Positions 1 to 8,199 are shown, counted from the stretch's first letter. The stretch: DNA of 11,461 bases from Actinomycetota bacterium (GCA_019234175.1 JAFALP010000265.1:1-11461); one strand, 5' to 3'. Translations and numbers: made by a program. The notes: generated by a model not told the origin, from the sequence alone.

Positions 1-1
1 G

Positions 2-349
2 TTCGCCTTCGTCGTCCCTCTGCTCATCGTCCTCGTCGTCGGGATCGTCCAAGTGGCAACCGCGTACAACCACTACCTCACCGTCACCGACGCCGCCCGC
101 GTCGGCGCCCGCGACGCCGCCGTCGGCCGCTTCTCGGGGGAGACCCAGGCCGAGGTCGACCAGAGCGTGGTCGACGCCGCCGGGGACCTCGACCCGTCGC
201 AGCTGCAGGTCGACGCCGAGAACCCGAATTGGAACGTCTCCGGCAGCAACGTCACCGTCACCGTCGAGTACCCGTATTCGATCGACATCATGGGCGTCGT
301 CGTCGCCTCGGGAATGCTGACGAGCGCGATCACGGAGCGGGTCGAGTGA
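2..349 (+). CDS. TadE-like pseudopilin (5' end missing)
   Basis: This is the C-terminal 115 residues of a TadE/TadF-type minor pilin. The start lies before the window. The visible part begins inside the hydrophobic helix (about 18 residues rich in V, L and I), followed directly by the TadE-type stretch with DAARVGARDAA, in which small residues and a helical stem continue from the membrane segment. The rest is a short mixed beta domain ending in ITERVE. In Tad systems such proteins are processed by the prepilin peptidase and help form or prime the Flp pilus. The family assignment rests on this helix-plus-stem pattern and on the operon downstream (cpaB, tadZ, cpaF, tadB and tadC on the same strand). 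It could be TadF rather than TadE; the two cannot be told apart from this fragment. The stop is 34 bases before cpaB. Confidence 0.8.
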   Translation, partial: FAFVVPLLIVLVVGIVQVATAYNHYLTVTDAARVGARDAAVGRFSGETQAEVDQSVVDAAGDLDPSQLQVDAENPNWNVSGSNVTVTVEYPYSIDIMGVVVASGMLTSAITERVE

Positions 350-370
350 CGGGACCGTCCGCCCACAACC

Positions 371-376
371 GAAGGA
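371..376 (+). promoter_or_regulatory. Ribosome binding site of cpaB
   Basis: GAAGGA lies 7 bases before the ATG at 384 and fixes that start. No convincing promoter is seen in the short gap after the TadE-like gene, so the two are probably co-transcribed. Confidence 0.6.
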
Positions 377-383
377 ACCCGTC

Positions 384-1112
384 ATGACCTATCGCGTCCG
401 CAACTTGCTCATCGCCGTCGGGCTCGCACTGGTCGCCGCGCTGCTCACATTGCTGTACGTCACGAACTACAAGCGGTCGGTCCAGCACGACGCGACGTCC
501 GTGCGCGTGTACGTCGCCGCGCAGGACATTCCGGTAGGCGCCACCGGCTCCGACATCGCCTCCGACGACCTCAAGACCGAGAACATCCCGCGCAGCGACG
601 TCGTGCCGGGCGCAATCTCGGGCCCCAAGCAGATCGACAGCCTCGTACTCGCAGACCCGGTGTACGCGGGCGAGCAGCTGACGCTGCGCCACTTCACGAA
701 CGTCGCCTCGGAGGGCGTCCGGGGACAGCTCAAGGCGCACCAACGCGCGATCCAGATCGCAGGCGATCCCAACCAGGTTCTCTCCGGCACGCTGCAGACG
801 GGCGACCACGTCGACGTCGTGGGGAACATCCACGCGGTCGGGAACCTGCAGAACCCGTACTCGCGCATCGTCCTGCGCGACCTCCTCGTCCTGAGCGGGC
901 CGGGGGCCGCCGCGGCGTCGAAACTCGGGACGACCGGGAGCAACACCGTCTCCGTGATCCTGCAGGTCAGCGACGCCCAAGTCTCGCGTCTGTTCTACGT
1001 GATGAACAACGGCGACTGGTCGCTCGAGCTGCGGCCGGCACAGGGCGCAACCGATGGCCCCGACCAGGTCGCGACCGCATCGACGCTCGAGATCGCGGGG
1101 GTGCCGAAATGA
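384..1112 (+). CDS. cpaB: CpaB/RcpC family Flp pilus assembly protein
   Basis: 242 residues. There is an N-terminal membrane anchor at about residues 7-27, then a SAF domain at about 38-105 (RVYVAAQDIPVGA is the typical opening), and then the CpaB/RcpC core with the family motif GDHVDVVG at 140-147. In Tad systems CpaB/RcpC sits in the envelope; in Gram-negatives it stabilises the outer-membrane channel, and SAF domains are thought to bind peptidoglycan or glycans. If the host is a Gram-positive-type actinobacterium, it presumably acts at the membrane and cell wall instead (inference). The start is supported by the Shine-Dalgarno site at 371-376. The stop overlaps the next start as ATGA, which points to translational coupling with tadZ. 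The length is close to the usual 230-300 residues. Confidence 0.9.
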   Translation: MTYRVRNLLIAVGLALVAALLTLLYVTNYKRSVQHDATSVRVYVAAQDIPVGATGSDIASDDLKTENIPRSDVVPGAISGPKQIDSLVLADPVYAGEQLTLRHFTNVASEGVRGQLKAHQRAIQIAGDPNQVLSGTLQTGDHVDVVGNIHAVGNLQNPYSRIVLRDLLVLSGPGAAAASKLGTTGSNTVSVILQVSDAQVSRLFYVMNNGDWSLELRPAQGATDGPDQVATASTLEIAGVPK

Positions 1113-2281
1113 CCCCCGCCGTCCGCCTCTACTTCACCGGAACCTGCGACGGCTTCGAGACGTTGCGCGCCGCCCTCGCCGAGCATGCCGACGTCGACGT
1201 CGTGGGCTGGAGCGCTCACGTGGCGCAGGCGACCGGCCCGCTCGCCGGAGGGCACCTCGAGTGTGTCATCCACGCGACCGGCGCGAACGACTTCCCCGCC
1301 GCAGAGGTGGCCGCCATCCGCGAGCACACGCGGGCACCGGTCATCCTCGTCGCCTCCGGCTCGGAGGCGGCGGCGATGCTCGAAGCGGCGCTCGCGACCG
1401 ACGTCGCGGACGTCTTGCTGCTTCCCCAGCTCACGCACAACGTCCTGTTCGCGATCCGGAAGGCGGCGCACGCCCGCCGCCAGCTCGAGACGGCCGCACA
1501 TCGCGGGCGCGTCGTCACGGTGTTCTCGCCGAAGGGCGGAACGGGGAAGACGGTCGTCTCGACGAACATCGCCGCGTCCCTCGCGAAGCGGGACGGCCGG
1601 CGGACACTGCTCCTCGATCTCGACCTCCAGTTCGGCGACTCGGCGATCGTGCTCGGGATCGAGCCGGAGAAGACGATCTTCGACCTCGTCGTCGGTCCGG
1701 GCGAGCTCGACGCGGAGAAGGTGGCCGGCTATGTGTCGCGCCATCCGTGCGGGCTCGACGTCCTGCCGGCGCCGCTGCGGCCCGAAGACGCAGAGCTCGT
1801 CACCGAGGCGAAGATCATCGCGCTCCTCGAGGTCGTCCGCGGGTCCTACGACGCGATCGTCGTCGACACGTCGCCGTTCTTCCACGGGCCGATGCTCGCA
1901 ACGCTCGACCGCACCGACGAGCTCCTCGTCCTCTGCGGGCTCGACATCCCCACGCTGAAGAACGTCCGCCTCGCGCTCCAGACGCTCGAGCTGCTCTCGT
2001 TCCCGACGAGCCGGATCCGGTACGTCATGAACCGCGTCAACTCGAACCTCGGTCTGAAGACCCGCGAGGTGGAGGAGGGGCTGCGCGTCAAGGTCGCGTG
2101 CGAGCTGCCGATGGACCGTCGCGTCCAGGTCTGCGTCAACCGCGGCGAGCCGATCGTCCTCGCCGAGCCGAGAGCGGACTTCTCGGGTGCGATCGCGTCG
2201 CTCGCACGCATGGTCGTGCCACCGGCGCCGACGACGTCGAAGCAGGCGCATCACCGCCGTCTGTCGTTCGCGAAGGCATGA
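1109..2281 (+). CDS. tadZ: TadZ/CpaE-like MinD-family ATPase with pseudo-receiver domain
   Basis: 390 residues. Residues 1-125 have the length and hydrophobic pattern of a CheY-like receiver, but the third-strand position that should carry the phosphorylated Asp reads ECVIHAT, so it looks like an atypical receiver, as is known for TadZ/CpaE. Residues 133-375 are a MinD/ParA-type ATPase: deviant Walker A KGGTGKT at 142-148, the LLLDLDLQFGD segment at 167-177 (Walker A'), and VVDTSP at 251-256 (Walker B). TadZ/CpaE proteins place the Tad machine at a cell pole or membrane site and bind the secretion ATPase. A GGGGG at 1097-1101 serves as ribosome binding site 7 bases before the ATG, and the gene overlaps cpaB by 4 bases. 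The C-terminal tail after about 375 is basic. Confidence is high for the family; the cellular site is inferred. Confidence 0.92.
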   Translation: MTPAVRLYFTGTCDGFETLRAALAEHADVDVVGWSAHVAQATGPLAGGHLECVIHATGANDFPAAEVAAIREHTRAPVILVASGSEAAAMLEAALATDVADVLLLPQLTHNVLFAIRKAAHARRQLETAAHRGRVVTVFSPKGGTGKTVVSTNIAASLAKRDGRRTLLLDLDLQFGDSAIVLGIEPEKTIFDLVVGPGELDAEKVAGYVSRHPCGLDVLPAPLRPEDAELVTEAKIIALLEVVRGSYDAIVVDTSPFFHGPMLATLDRTDELLVLCGLDIPTLKNVRLALQTLELLSFPTSRIRYVMNRVNSNLGLKTREVEEGLRVKVACELPMDRRVQVCVNRGEPIVLAEPRADFSGAIASLARMVVPPAPTTSKQAHHRRLSFAKA

Positions 2282-2285
2282 CCGG

Positions 2286-3680
2286 ATGACGCTGCAGGCC
2301 CGTATCTCCCGCGCCGGCGAGAGCTCGTACGTCAACCTGGAGTCGGCCGCGGCGGCGCCGGACCCGTACGCCGACCTCAAGGCGAAGGTGCACCACGCGT
2401 GCATCGCCAAGCTCGGGCCCGAGCTCTTCAAGGAGGACGCAAGCGACCTGAACGACCGCGTCTACCGGGCGGTCACGGAGGAGCTCGCGCTCAACCGCAC
2501 CCCGCTCACGCGGGAGGAGCGCAAGGAGCTCGTCCGGGAGCTGGCCGACGACATCCTCGGGTACGGGCCGCTCGAGCGATTCCTGCGCGACGACACCGTC
2601 ACCGAGGTCATGGTGAACGGGCCGGACCGCGTGTACGTCGAACGCGGGGGCAAGATCGAGCTGACGAGCGCGCGGTTCATCGACGACGCGCACCTCCTGC
2701 GCATCATCGAGAAGATCGTCTCGCAAATCGGGAGGCGCGTCGACGAGGCGTCGCCGATGGTGGATGCCCGCCTTCCCGACGGCAGCCGCGTGAACGCGAT
2801 CATTCCACCGCTCGCGCTCACCGGGCCGACGCTCACGGTCAGGAAGTTCGCGCGTGAGCCGTACACGATCAACGATCTCATCTCGTTCGGCACGCTTTCG
2901 CCGAGGGCGGCGCAGTTCTTCGGCGCATGCGTCAAGGGGAAGCTGAACGTTCTCATCGCCGGCGGCACCGGCACCGGCAAGACGACGACGCTGAACGCGA
3001 TCTCGGCATTCATCCCCGGCGACGAGCGCATCGTCACGATCGAGGACGCCGCCGAGCTCCAGCTCCAGCAGCAACACGTGATCACGCTGGAGTCTCGGCC
3101 GCCGAACATCGAGGGAAGCGGTCAGGTGACGATTCGCCAGCTCGTCCGGAACGCGCTGCGCATGCGGCCCGACCGGATCATCGTCGGCGAGGTGCGGGGA
3201 GCCGAGACCCTCGACATGTTGCAGGCGATGAACACGGGCCACGAGGGGTCGCTGACGACGATCCACGCGAACTCGCCGCGCGACGCGCTCAGCCGCCTGG
3301 AGACGCTCGTGCTCACGGCCGGCGTCGATCTGCCGCACCGCGCGATCCGCGAGCAGATCGCGAGCGCGTTCGACCTGCTCGTGCAGATCCAACGCCTCGT
3401 CGACGGCTCCCGCCGAATCACGCACATCTGCGAGGTCGTGGGGATGGAGTCGGACGTCATCACGCTGCAGGACCTGTTCGTCGCATCGGCTCCGACGGAC
3501 GCGGACGCGCCGGGGGCGAAGCGCCTGCTCACGCCGCTCCGAGCGACGGGGCTCAAGCCGCACTTCCTGGAGAAGCTCGCGGCGAACAACGTCGTGCTCG
3601 CGAGCGGGTTCTTCGCGGCCGAGGAGGAGGCGGACCCGCGCGCGGCATTCGCGGTCAACGGATACGGAGGGCACGGATGA
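2286..3680 (+). CDS. cpaF: CpaF/TadA secretion ATPase of the Flp pilus
   Basis: 464 residues. This is a hexameric type II/IV secretion ATPase that drives Flp pilus assembly from the cytoplasmic face. Residues 1-100 form the N-terminal helical part ([11 protein letters not shown] marks the junction), residues 100-210 form the N-domain with [15 protein letters not shown], and the ATPase core follows. Walker A GGTGTGKT is at 226-233, the Asp-box region with [12 protein letters not shown] comes next, Walker [10 protein letters not shown] is at about 294-302, and the His box ([16 protein letters not shown]) follows. All key motifs are intact. The chosen ATG lies 4 bases after the tadZ stop and has GAAGG at 2272-2276. 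Reading further upstream runs into arginine-rich sequence overlapping tadZ, which looks like an out-of-frame translation. The 3' end overlaps the next gene by ATGA. Confidence 0.96.
   Translation: MTLQARISRAGESSYVNLESAAAAPDPYADLKAKVHHACIAKLGPELFKEDASDLNDRVYRAVTEELALNRTPLTREERKELVRELADDILGYGPLERFLRDDTVTEVMVNGPDRVYVERGGKIELTSARFIDDAHLLRIIEKIVSQIGRRVDEASPMVDARLPDGSRVNAIIPPLALTGPTLTVRKFAREPYTINDLISFGTLSPRAAQFFGACVKGKLNVLIAGGTGTGKTTTLNAISAFIPGDERIVTIEDAAELQLQQQHVITLESRPPNIEGSGQVTIRQLVRNALRMRPDRIIVGEVRGAETLDMLQAMNTGHEGSLTTIHANSPRDALSRLETLVLTAGVDLPHRAIREQIASAFDLLVQIQRLVDGSRRITHICEVVGMESDVITLQDLFVASAPTDADAPGAKRLLTPLRATGLKPHFLEKLAANNVVLASGFFAAEEEADPRAAFAVNGYGGHG
3666..3671 (+). promoter_or_regulatory. 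Ribosome binding site of the VWA-TadB gene
   Basis: GGAGGG lies 5 bases before the ATG at 3677, inside the end of cpaF. It decides the start of the fusion protein and places the signal peptide exactly at its N-terminus. Confidence 0.7.
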
Positions 3681-5515
3681 GACGAGGCGCCGTCACCGCT
3701 CTCGTCGTCTTCGCCGCGTGGGCATCGGCGGCGTCCGCGGCGGTCGACATCAAGGGAGTGGACACGAGCGGGTACCCCGAGATGCGCGTGACCGTCACCG
3801 CGCCGCCCGGAAGCGTGGAACCGACGCTCGACGAGAACGGCAGGCCCGTGACCGTCGACCAGGCGGTGAGCCTCGCAGGAGCGAAGAGCATCGTCCTCGC
3901 CGTCGACCGCTCACACTCGATGGCCGGGCGCTCGCTCCGCGATGCGACTGCCGCTGCGCTCGCGCTCGTGCACTCCATCGGCCGAACGGACAGCGTCGAA
4001 GTGATCGCGTTCGGCCACCGCGCGCAGGTCGTGTCGACGTTCTCGCAATCGCCCGACGCCACGCTGCGCGACCTCACGGTCGACCGCACGAGCGGGACGG
4101 CGCTCTGGGACGCCGTCACATTGGCATCGACCGGCCTCTCGACGCGGCCTGCGACGCAAGGCCGCGTGATCGTGGTCGTCACCGATGGGCAGGACGTCTC
4201 CAGCACGGCGACCCGCGCGACCGCGATCCGATCTGCGGTCGCGGTTCACGCAACCGTCTACACGGTCGGCATCGCCTCGCCCGACTTCACGCCGTCCCCG
4301 CTCGAAGCGCTCGCAGAGAGCACCGGCGGCTCCTACCAGGAGGCGACGTCGAGCGCGCAGCTCCTGCCGCTGTACAGGTCCATCGGCCGAAGCCTGGAAC
4401 GCACGTGGGAGCTGCGCTACGCGACGGCCGCACGGCCCGGCGAGAGCGTCGTCCTCGAGGCGGCGGTGGCGGGAGCGGGACGCAGCACGAGAGGCGTCGT
4501 CCTTCCCGGCACGCCGCCGCCGCTGCGCACGGCGCGGCCGGCCTGGACGTCGCGCCTCGATCCGCTCGCCCTCGCGGGCGCGGTGTTCGTGCTGATGCTC
4601 TGCGCCGTCGTCTTCGCGCTCGGCGCCCGGCGCCGCGACTGGCTCGCCTCCCGCCTCGATCCTCATGTCGCGACCACACGGCGGGCGAAGCGCACCTCGC
4701 ACCGCGGGGAGGCGCGGAGCCTCCTGAAGCGCCTCTTCGCCGCGACCGAACGCGCATTCGCGAACGTGAAGCAGTTCCGGTCGCTCCAGCGGATGCTCGT
4801 CCGCGCCGACCTCCCGCTGCTCGCCGCCGAGCTGGTCTACCTCTGCCTCGGCTGCGCGATCGCGACGGGCGTCGTCGCCGGCGTCTCGGGCGCGTCGGCA
4901 TTCGTCGTCCTCGTTCTCGTGTTCCTCGGCGGCTGGGCGCCGATTCTCTTCGTCGCGATGAAGGCCCGGTCACGCATCCGCGCGTTCGACGAGCAGCTGC
5001 CCGACCTGCTCACGACGATCGCGGCGTCGCTGAAGGCCGGGCATTCCTTCCGGCACTCGATCCAGTCCGTCGTGGACGAGGGCGGGGACCCCGCCGCCAA
5101 GGAGTTCCGCCGGGTCCTCACCGAAACGCGGCTCGGCCGCCAGATGGACGACGCACTCAGCGACCTCAGCACGCGCATCGGATCGAAGAACCTCTCCTTC
5201 GCGCTCACCGCGGTGACGATCCAGCGACAGATCGGCGGCCCGCTCGCAGGGCTCTTCGACATGGTCGCCGACACCGTGCGCCAACGGCAGCAGTTCGCGC
5301 GCAAGATCCGCGCGCTCACCGCGATGGGGCGGATGTCCGCCTACGTCCTCATCGGGCTGCCGTTTCTCGTCGCCGTCGCCGTGAGTGCGATCAACAGCTC
5401 GTACATGGGCCCGCTCTGGCACACGACGACCGGCCACGAGCTGGTCGGGGCGGGCCTCGTGATGATCGCCGTCGGCTCGCTGATCCTGCGAAAGATCGTG
5501 ACCTTCAGGGGGTAA
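3677..5515 (+). CDS. tadB: VWA domain-TadB fusion, Flp pilus inner-membrane platform protein
   Basis: 612 residues, about twice the usual TadB length of roughly 300. Residues 1-22 form a Sec-type signal peptide (MRRG, hydrophobic core, ASA-type cleavage site). Residues about 69-235 form a VWA domain with an intact metal-ion-dependent adhesion site: DRSHS at 77-81, Thr141 in GTALWDA, and Asp170 in VVVTDGQD. A membrane segment at 295-315 is followed by a basic cytoplasmic stretch, paired hydrophobic segments at about 385-427, the T2SSF (GspF-like) domain at about 436-560 with [18 protein letters not shown], and two C-terminal membrane segments (555-573 and 588-604). The predicted topology puts the VWA domain outside and the TadB domain in its usual place. 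TadB is the membrane platform that works with CpaF. The fusion is continuous in frame, with no internal stop and no strong internal start, so it is unlikely to be two genes. The VWA part may stand in for TadG (inference). Confidence 0.92.
   Translation: MRRGAVTALVVFAAWASAASAAVDIKGVDTSGYPEMRVTVTAPPGSVEPTLDENGRPVTVDQAVSLAGAKSIVLAVDRSHSMAGRSLRDATAAALALVHSIGRTDSVEVIAFGHRAQVVSTFSQSPDATLRDLTVDRTSGTALWDAVTLASTGLSTRPATQGRVIVVVTDGQDVSSTATRATAIRSAVAVHATVYTVGIASPDFTPSPLEALAESTGGSYQEATSSAQLLPLYRSIGRSLERTWELRYATAARPGESVVLEAAVAGAGRSTRGVVLPGTPPPLRTARPAWTSRLDPLALAGAVFVLMLCAVVFALGARRRDWLASRLDPHVATTRRAKRTSHRGEARSLLKRLFAATERAFANVKQFRSLQRMLVRADLPLLAAELVYLCLGCAIATGVVAGVSGASAFVVLVLVFLGGWAPILFVAMKARSRIRAFDEQLPDLLTTIAASLKAGHSFRHSIQSVVDEGGDPAAKEFRRVLTETRLGRQMDDALSDLSTRIGSKNLSFALTAVTIQRQIGGPLAGLFDMVADTVRQRQQFARKIRALTAMGRMSAYVLIGLPFLVAVAVSAINSSYMGPLWHTTTGHELVGAGLVMIAVGSLILRKIVTFRG
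5507..5512 (+). promoter_or_regulatory. Ribosome binding site of tadC
   Basis: AGGGGG lies 6 bases before the ATG at 5519. It favours this start over the ATG at 5515, which is in a different frame and overlaps the upstream stop codon. Confidence 0.6.
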
Positions 5516-5518
5516 TGG

Positions 5519-6430
5519 ATGTTGCTCGCCGTCGCAGTCCTCGCACTCGGGTTCGCCGCCTTCCTCGCCGTCGAGGTGGCGAGCGAGCCCGCCCGTCGTC
5601 ACCGCGTCGCGCTTCGTCGCGCGGCCGGTTACGGCCGGCGCCGGCGCCACGATCCGACGGTCGAGACGGCGAAGTTCGCCGACCGCGTCCTCACGCCGAT
5701 GGTGCGGTATCTCGCGTCGCTCACGCTGAAGCTCACACCACGGACATCCGTGGAGGCGATCGGCTCGCGCCTCCTCGCAGCGGGCCTCACGGGCCGCCTG
5801 AGCGCGACGCAGTTCCTCGCGCTCAAGGCGGGATTGGGGATCGGCGGGGCGGCGGCCGGGGTCGCCGTCGCCGCCGCCGTCTCGCCCGTGGCGGGGATCC
5901 TGTTCGTGCCGACGCTGGGCGCGCTCGGCTTCCGGCTGCCGGAGCTCTTCGTCGCTCGGCGAATCGCCGCGCGCCGCGACCGGATTCGCGGCGAGCTGCC
6001 CGACGCCCTCGACCTTCTCGCCGTCTCCGTCGAAGCGGGGCTGGGGCTGGACGGCGCGGTCGCGAAGCTCACCGAGCACATGGACGGCGCGCTGGTCGAC
6101 GAGTTCTCGATCACGCTCGGCGAGATGCGCGTCGGCGAGGCGCGCCACGACGCGCTCAAGAAGCTCGCCGAGCGCGTTCCCGCGCCCGAGGTCGGCGCGT
6201 TCGTGCGCTCGGTCGTCCAGGCGGACCAGCTGGGCATCTCCCTCAGTCGCATCCTCCGCGTACAGGCGTCCGACTCGAGGCAGAAGCGTCAGGCCGCCGC
6301 CGAGGAACGGGCCATGAAGGCGCCGATCAAGATGCTCTTCCCGACGGCGCTCTTCATCTTCCCGGCGATGTTCATCGTCATCCTGGGACCGGCGCTCATC
6401 AATATCACCCACGTCTTCAGCCTCCGTTGA
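5519..6430 (+). CDS. tadC: TadC-like Flp pilus platform protein (T2SSF domain)
   Basis: 303 residues, normal for TadC. A membrane segment at 1-19 is followed by a very basic stretch (31-44), two hydrophobic segments at about 103-135, the T2SSF domain at about 158-285 (ELPDALDLLAVSVEAGLGLDGAV is the hallmark opening, with QADQLGISLSRILRVQA further on), and a C-terminal membrane segment at 272-296. TadB and TadC together form the inner-membrane platform of the Tad pilus. The gene starts 3 bases after the VWA-TadB stop. Its TGA shares one base with the next ATG (TGATG), so the coiled-coil gene is probably translated by re-initiation. Confidence 0.93.
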   Translation: MLLAVAVLALGFAAFLAVEVASEPARRHRVALRRAAGYGRRRRHDPTVETAKFADRVLTPMVRYLASLTLKLTPRTSVEAIGSRLLAAGLTGRLSATQFLALKAGLGIGGAAAGVAVAAAVSPVAGILFVPTLGALGFRLPELFVARRIAARRDRIRGELPDALDLLAVSVEAGLGLDGAVAKLTEHMDGALVDEFSITLGEMRVGEARHDALKKLAERVPAPEVGAFVRSVVQADQLGISLSRILRVQASDSRQKRQAAAEERAMKAPIKMLFPTALFIFPAMFIVILGPALINITHVFSLR

Positions 6431-7554
6431 TGGACGAGGCCGAGAGCGGATTCGGGACGGGCCTGCGGGCGCAGCTGGAGCGGAAGCGCACCGGCGAGCC
6501 CGAGCATGTGCCGCCGGTCGTCGTGGAAGCGCCGGTGAGCCCACCAGTCATCGCCGAGCCGGCGCACGACCCGCGTCTCGAGCTCGAGGCGACGCAGGCG
6601 CACGAGCGAGCGCTCGTGCGCGAGCTCGAGGAGCTGCGCGCCGCGGCCGAACGCGCCGCCGACGCCGACCGCCAGCTCGCACGCGCGGAGGCGCTGCGGG
6701 CGGAGGTCGAGGAGCGCGAGGTGGTGCTCCGCATTCAGCTCGACCAGGTGGAGGCGGATCGCGTCGAGACCGCGCGCACGCGTACGGAGGTGATCGCGGA
6801 ACAGGCACGCATCGAGGCGCTCGCGCGGCACGTCGACTCGCGCGCGAAGGAGCTCCACTCGGCCGACCAGGAGCACGCGCAGGCGGGTGCCCACATCGCC
6901 CAGCAGCTCGCCGCGATCGCAGAGCGCGAACGCGAGGTGAAGCGGGAGCAGGGGGTCCTCGAGGCACGCCGCGCGGACGAGGACGCACGACTCGCCGCGC
7001 GCGAGGACGCGCTGCGCGCGAGCGACGAGGCGTTGCAACGCCGGGAAGAGGCGCTCGGAGAACGGGAGACGAAGGTGCACGAGGCGATCGCCGAGGTGCG
7101 CGAGCGGCTGGAGGCGATCGAGGTGAGGGAGTCGACGTTCGAACGCCAGCGGGACGCGCGCGAGAAGATGCTCCTGAACGGGGAAGCGGCCCTCGCTGCC
7201 TGGGAGCGGCGACTGCGCTCGCTCGGCGAGCGGCTCGAGCGCGAGCAGGCCGGCCACGGGAACGCGTCGCGCGAGGCGCTCGACCTGCTCGCCGAGCTCG
7301 AGCGCCGCGAGGAAGCGGTTTCCGAGCGAGAGGCGAAGCTCGTGGAAGCGCAGGCGAAGGTCGAGGAGACGGAGACGTCGCTCCGCCTGCGCGATGCGCG
7401 TCTCCACGTCGACCTCGACCTGCGCGAAGACTCACTCGAGGATCGCGAGCGGTCGATTGCCGAGCGCGAGCAGTTGATGGACATGCGCGAGCGCGAGCTG
7501 AACGCATACGTCGGTGAGCTGCAAGGTCGTTTGAACGACAGGAGCGTCGCTTGA
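6430..7554 (+). CDS. Coiled-coil protein encoded at the end of the Tad operon, function unknown
   Basis: 374 residues; I do not recognise a family. The N-terminus (1-22) holds GLRAQLERKR, which could be a short docking motif. Residues 23-48 form a proline-rich linker, and from about 49 to 365 the chain is almost one continuous coiled coil, rich in Glu, Arg and Ala, with repeated units of the type RE-x-x-L and EREE. No signal peptide, membrane segment or catalytic motif is visible, so it is probably cytoplasmic. The start is the ATG sharing a base with the tadC stop. No Shine-Dalgarno site is visible, which fits re-initiation. Because this frame stays open far upstream through tadC and tadB by GC bias, the start rests on the coupling and on the change to protein-like composition. 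Position and coupling suggest a role with the pilus machine, such as a scaffold or polar tether (inference). Coiled-coil composition makes similarity searches unreliable. Confidence 0.82.
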   Translation: MDEAESGFGTGLRAQLERKRTGEPEHVPPVVVEAPVSPPVIAEPAHDPRLELEATQAHERALVRELEELRAAAERAADADRQLARAEALRAEVEEREVVLRIQLDQVEADRVETARTRTEVIAEQARIEALARHVDSRAKELHSADQEHAQAGAHIAQQLAAIAEREREVKREQGVLEARRADEDARLAAREDALRASDEALQRREEALGERETKVHEAIAEVRERLEAIEVRESTFERQRDAREKMLLNGEAALAAWERRLRSLGERLEREQAGHGNASREALDLLAELERREEAVSEREAKLVEAQAKVEETETSLRLRDARLHVDLDLREDSLEDRERSIAEREQLMDMRERELNAYVGELQGRLNDRSVA

Positions 7555-7577
7555 ACGAGTGACCGCGTTTTACACAA

Positions 7578-7595
7578 ACCCCCGCAAACGGGGGT
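7578..7595 (+). terminator. GC-rich hairpin after the Tad operon
   Basis: A perfect 7-base-pair stem, ACCCCCG pairing with CGGGGGT, closes a 4-base CAAA loop 23 bases after the coiled-coil gene. No T-run follows on the + strand, so it is not a canonical intrinsic terminator. It may act as an atypical terminator, an RNA 3'-end stabiliser, or a structure in the leader of the sigma factor transcript. The rest of the gap (7555-7653) shows no promoter I can defend. Confidence 0.4.
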
Positions 7596-7639
7596 CATTC
7601 ACCGGGTCGGTGGCGTCGATGGACGGAGTGCGGCAGAAC

Positions 7640-7645
7640 GGGGGA
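7640..7645 (+). promoter_or_regulatory. Ribosome binding site of the ECF sigma factor
   Basis: GGGGGA lies 8 bases before the GTG at 7654. No ATG, GTG or TTG occurs further upstream in this frame after the stop at 7552-7554, so this site supports the GTG start. Confidence 0.45.
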
Positions 7646-7653
7646 CTGGGGAA

Positions 7654-8199
7654 GTGGCCGCAACACAGGGGTCGAGGGACGTCGCGAACGCGACACACGA
7701 TCTATACCGGCAGTACGGGAAGCAGATCTACGCGTACTGCCTGCATCAGCTTCGCTCGCGCGAGGAGGCAGAGGACGCCGTCCAGACGACGTTCCTCAAC
7801 GCGTTCCGCGGCCTGCAGCGCGGGACGACGACGCGCTTCGAGCAGGCCTGGCTCTACAAGATCGCGCGCAACGTCTGCATCGCGCGCCGCTCGTCGTCGG
7901 GCCGCCGCCTGCGCTTGGAGACGCCGAACGACTTCGAGATCCTCCAGGAGACGGTTCCGGGCGATGCGCGCACCGACGCGGTCGAGCTGATGGGGCTCGA
8001 AGAGGCACTCGAGCGTATGCCCGAGAACCAGCGCCGCGCGATTCTCCTGCGCGAGTGGCAGGGACTCTCCTACCGCGAGATCGCCGCCGAGCTCGGCCTC
8101 TCACAGGGCGCGATCGAGATGCTCGTCTTCCGCGCGCGGCGCACGCTCGCGGGCACGCTGCGGGAGCCGCAGACGCCGAAGCGCGCTCAGGCTCGCTGA
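7654..8199 (+). CDS. ECF-type RNA polymerase sigma-70 family factor
   Basis: 181 residues, typical of group 4 (extracytoplasmic function) sigma factors. The region 2 domain is at about 17-82: SREEAEDAVQTTFLNAF covers region 2.2, and WLYKIARNVCIARRRSS-like sequence at 67-82 covers region 2.4, which reads the -10 element. The region 4 domain is at about 115-168: MPENQRRAILLREWQGLSYREIAAELGLS, then QGAIEMLVFRARRTLA as the recognition helix for the -35 element. The family is certain; the regulon is not. No anti-sigma factor or zinc-binding anti-sigma motif lies next to it, unlike most ECF systems. The chain ends soon after region 4, so there is no C-terminal regulatory extension. It lies 99 bases after the Tad operon on the same strand and could control it or merely be a neighbour. 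The start codon is GTG. The 3' end overlaps the convergent hutF-like gene by 13 bases. Confidence 0.93.
   Translation: MAATQGSRDVANATHDLYRQYGKQIYAYCLHQLRSREEAEDAVQTTFLNAFRGLQRGTTTRFEQAWLYKIARNVCIARRSSSGRRLRLETPNDFEILQETVPGDARTDAVELMGLEEALERMPENQRRAILLREWQGLSYREIAAELGLSQGAIEMLVFRARRTLAGTLREPQTPKRAQAR

Noticed and set aside
995..2431. A 478-codon open frame on the - strand opposite tadZ
   Set aside because: It lies antisense to a gene with intact ATPase motifs. Its translation is Arg/Asp/Val-rich without recognisable domains, which is common antisense openness in GC-rich DNA.
2136..3674. A 512-codon open frame on the - strand opposite cpaF
   Set aside because: It lies fully antisense to cpaF, has biased composition and no motifs.
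4970..6544. A 524-codon open frame on the - strand opposite tadB and tadC
   Set aside because: It is antisense shadow of low complexity, with no signal or domain and no ribosome binding site.
6289..7407. A leucine- and arginine-rich - strand frame opposite the coiled-coil gene
   Set aside because: It is the mirror of the GAG/CTC-rich codons of the coiled coil. The + strand frame is coupled to tadC and has heptad structure.
3718..7554. A 1278-codon open frame on the + strand covering tadB, tadC and the coiled-coil gene
   Set aside because: Up to 6430 it is Arg/Pro/Ala-rich shadow translation out of frame with tadB and tadC, whose products have clear domains. Only the part from 6430 is protein-like.
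6430..7554. The repeated GAG/CGC-rich sequence as a DNA repeat array
   Set aside because: The repetition follows heptad-like protein codons without a constant DNA unit or spacing, so it is a coiled-coil effect and not a CRISPR array or tandem repeat.
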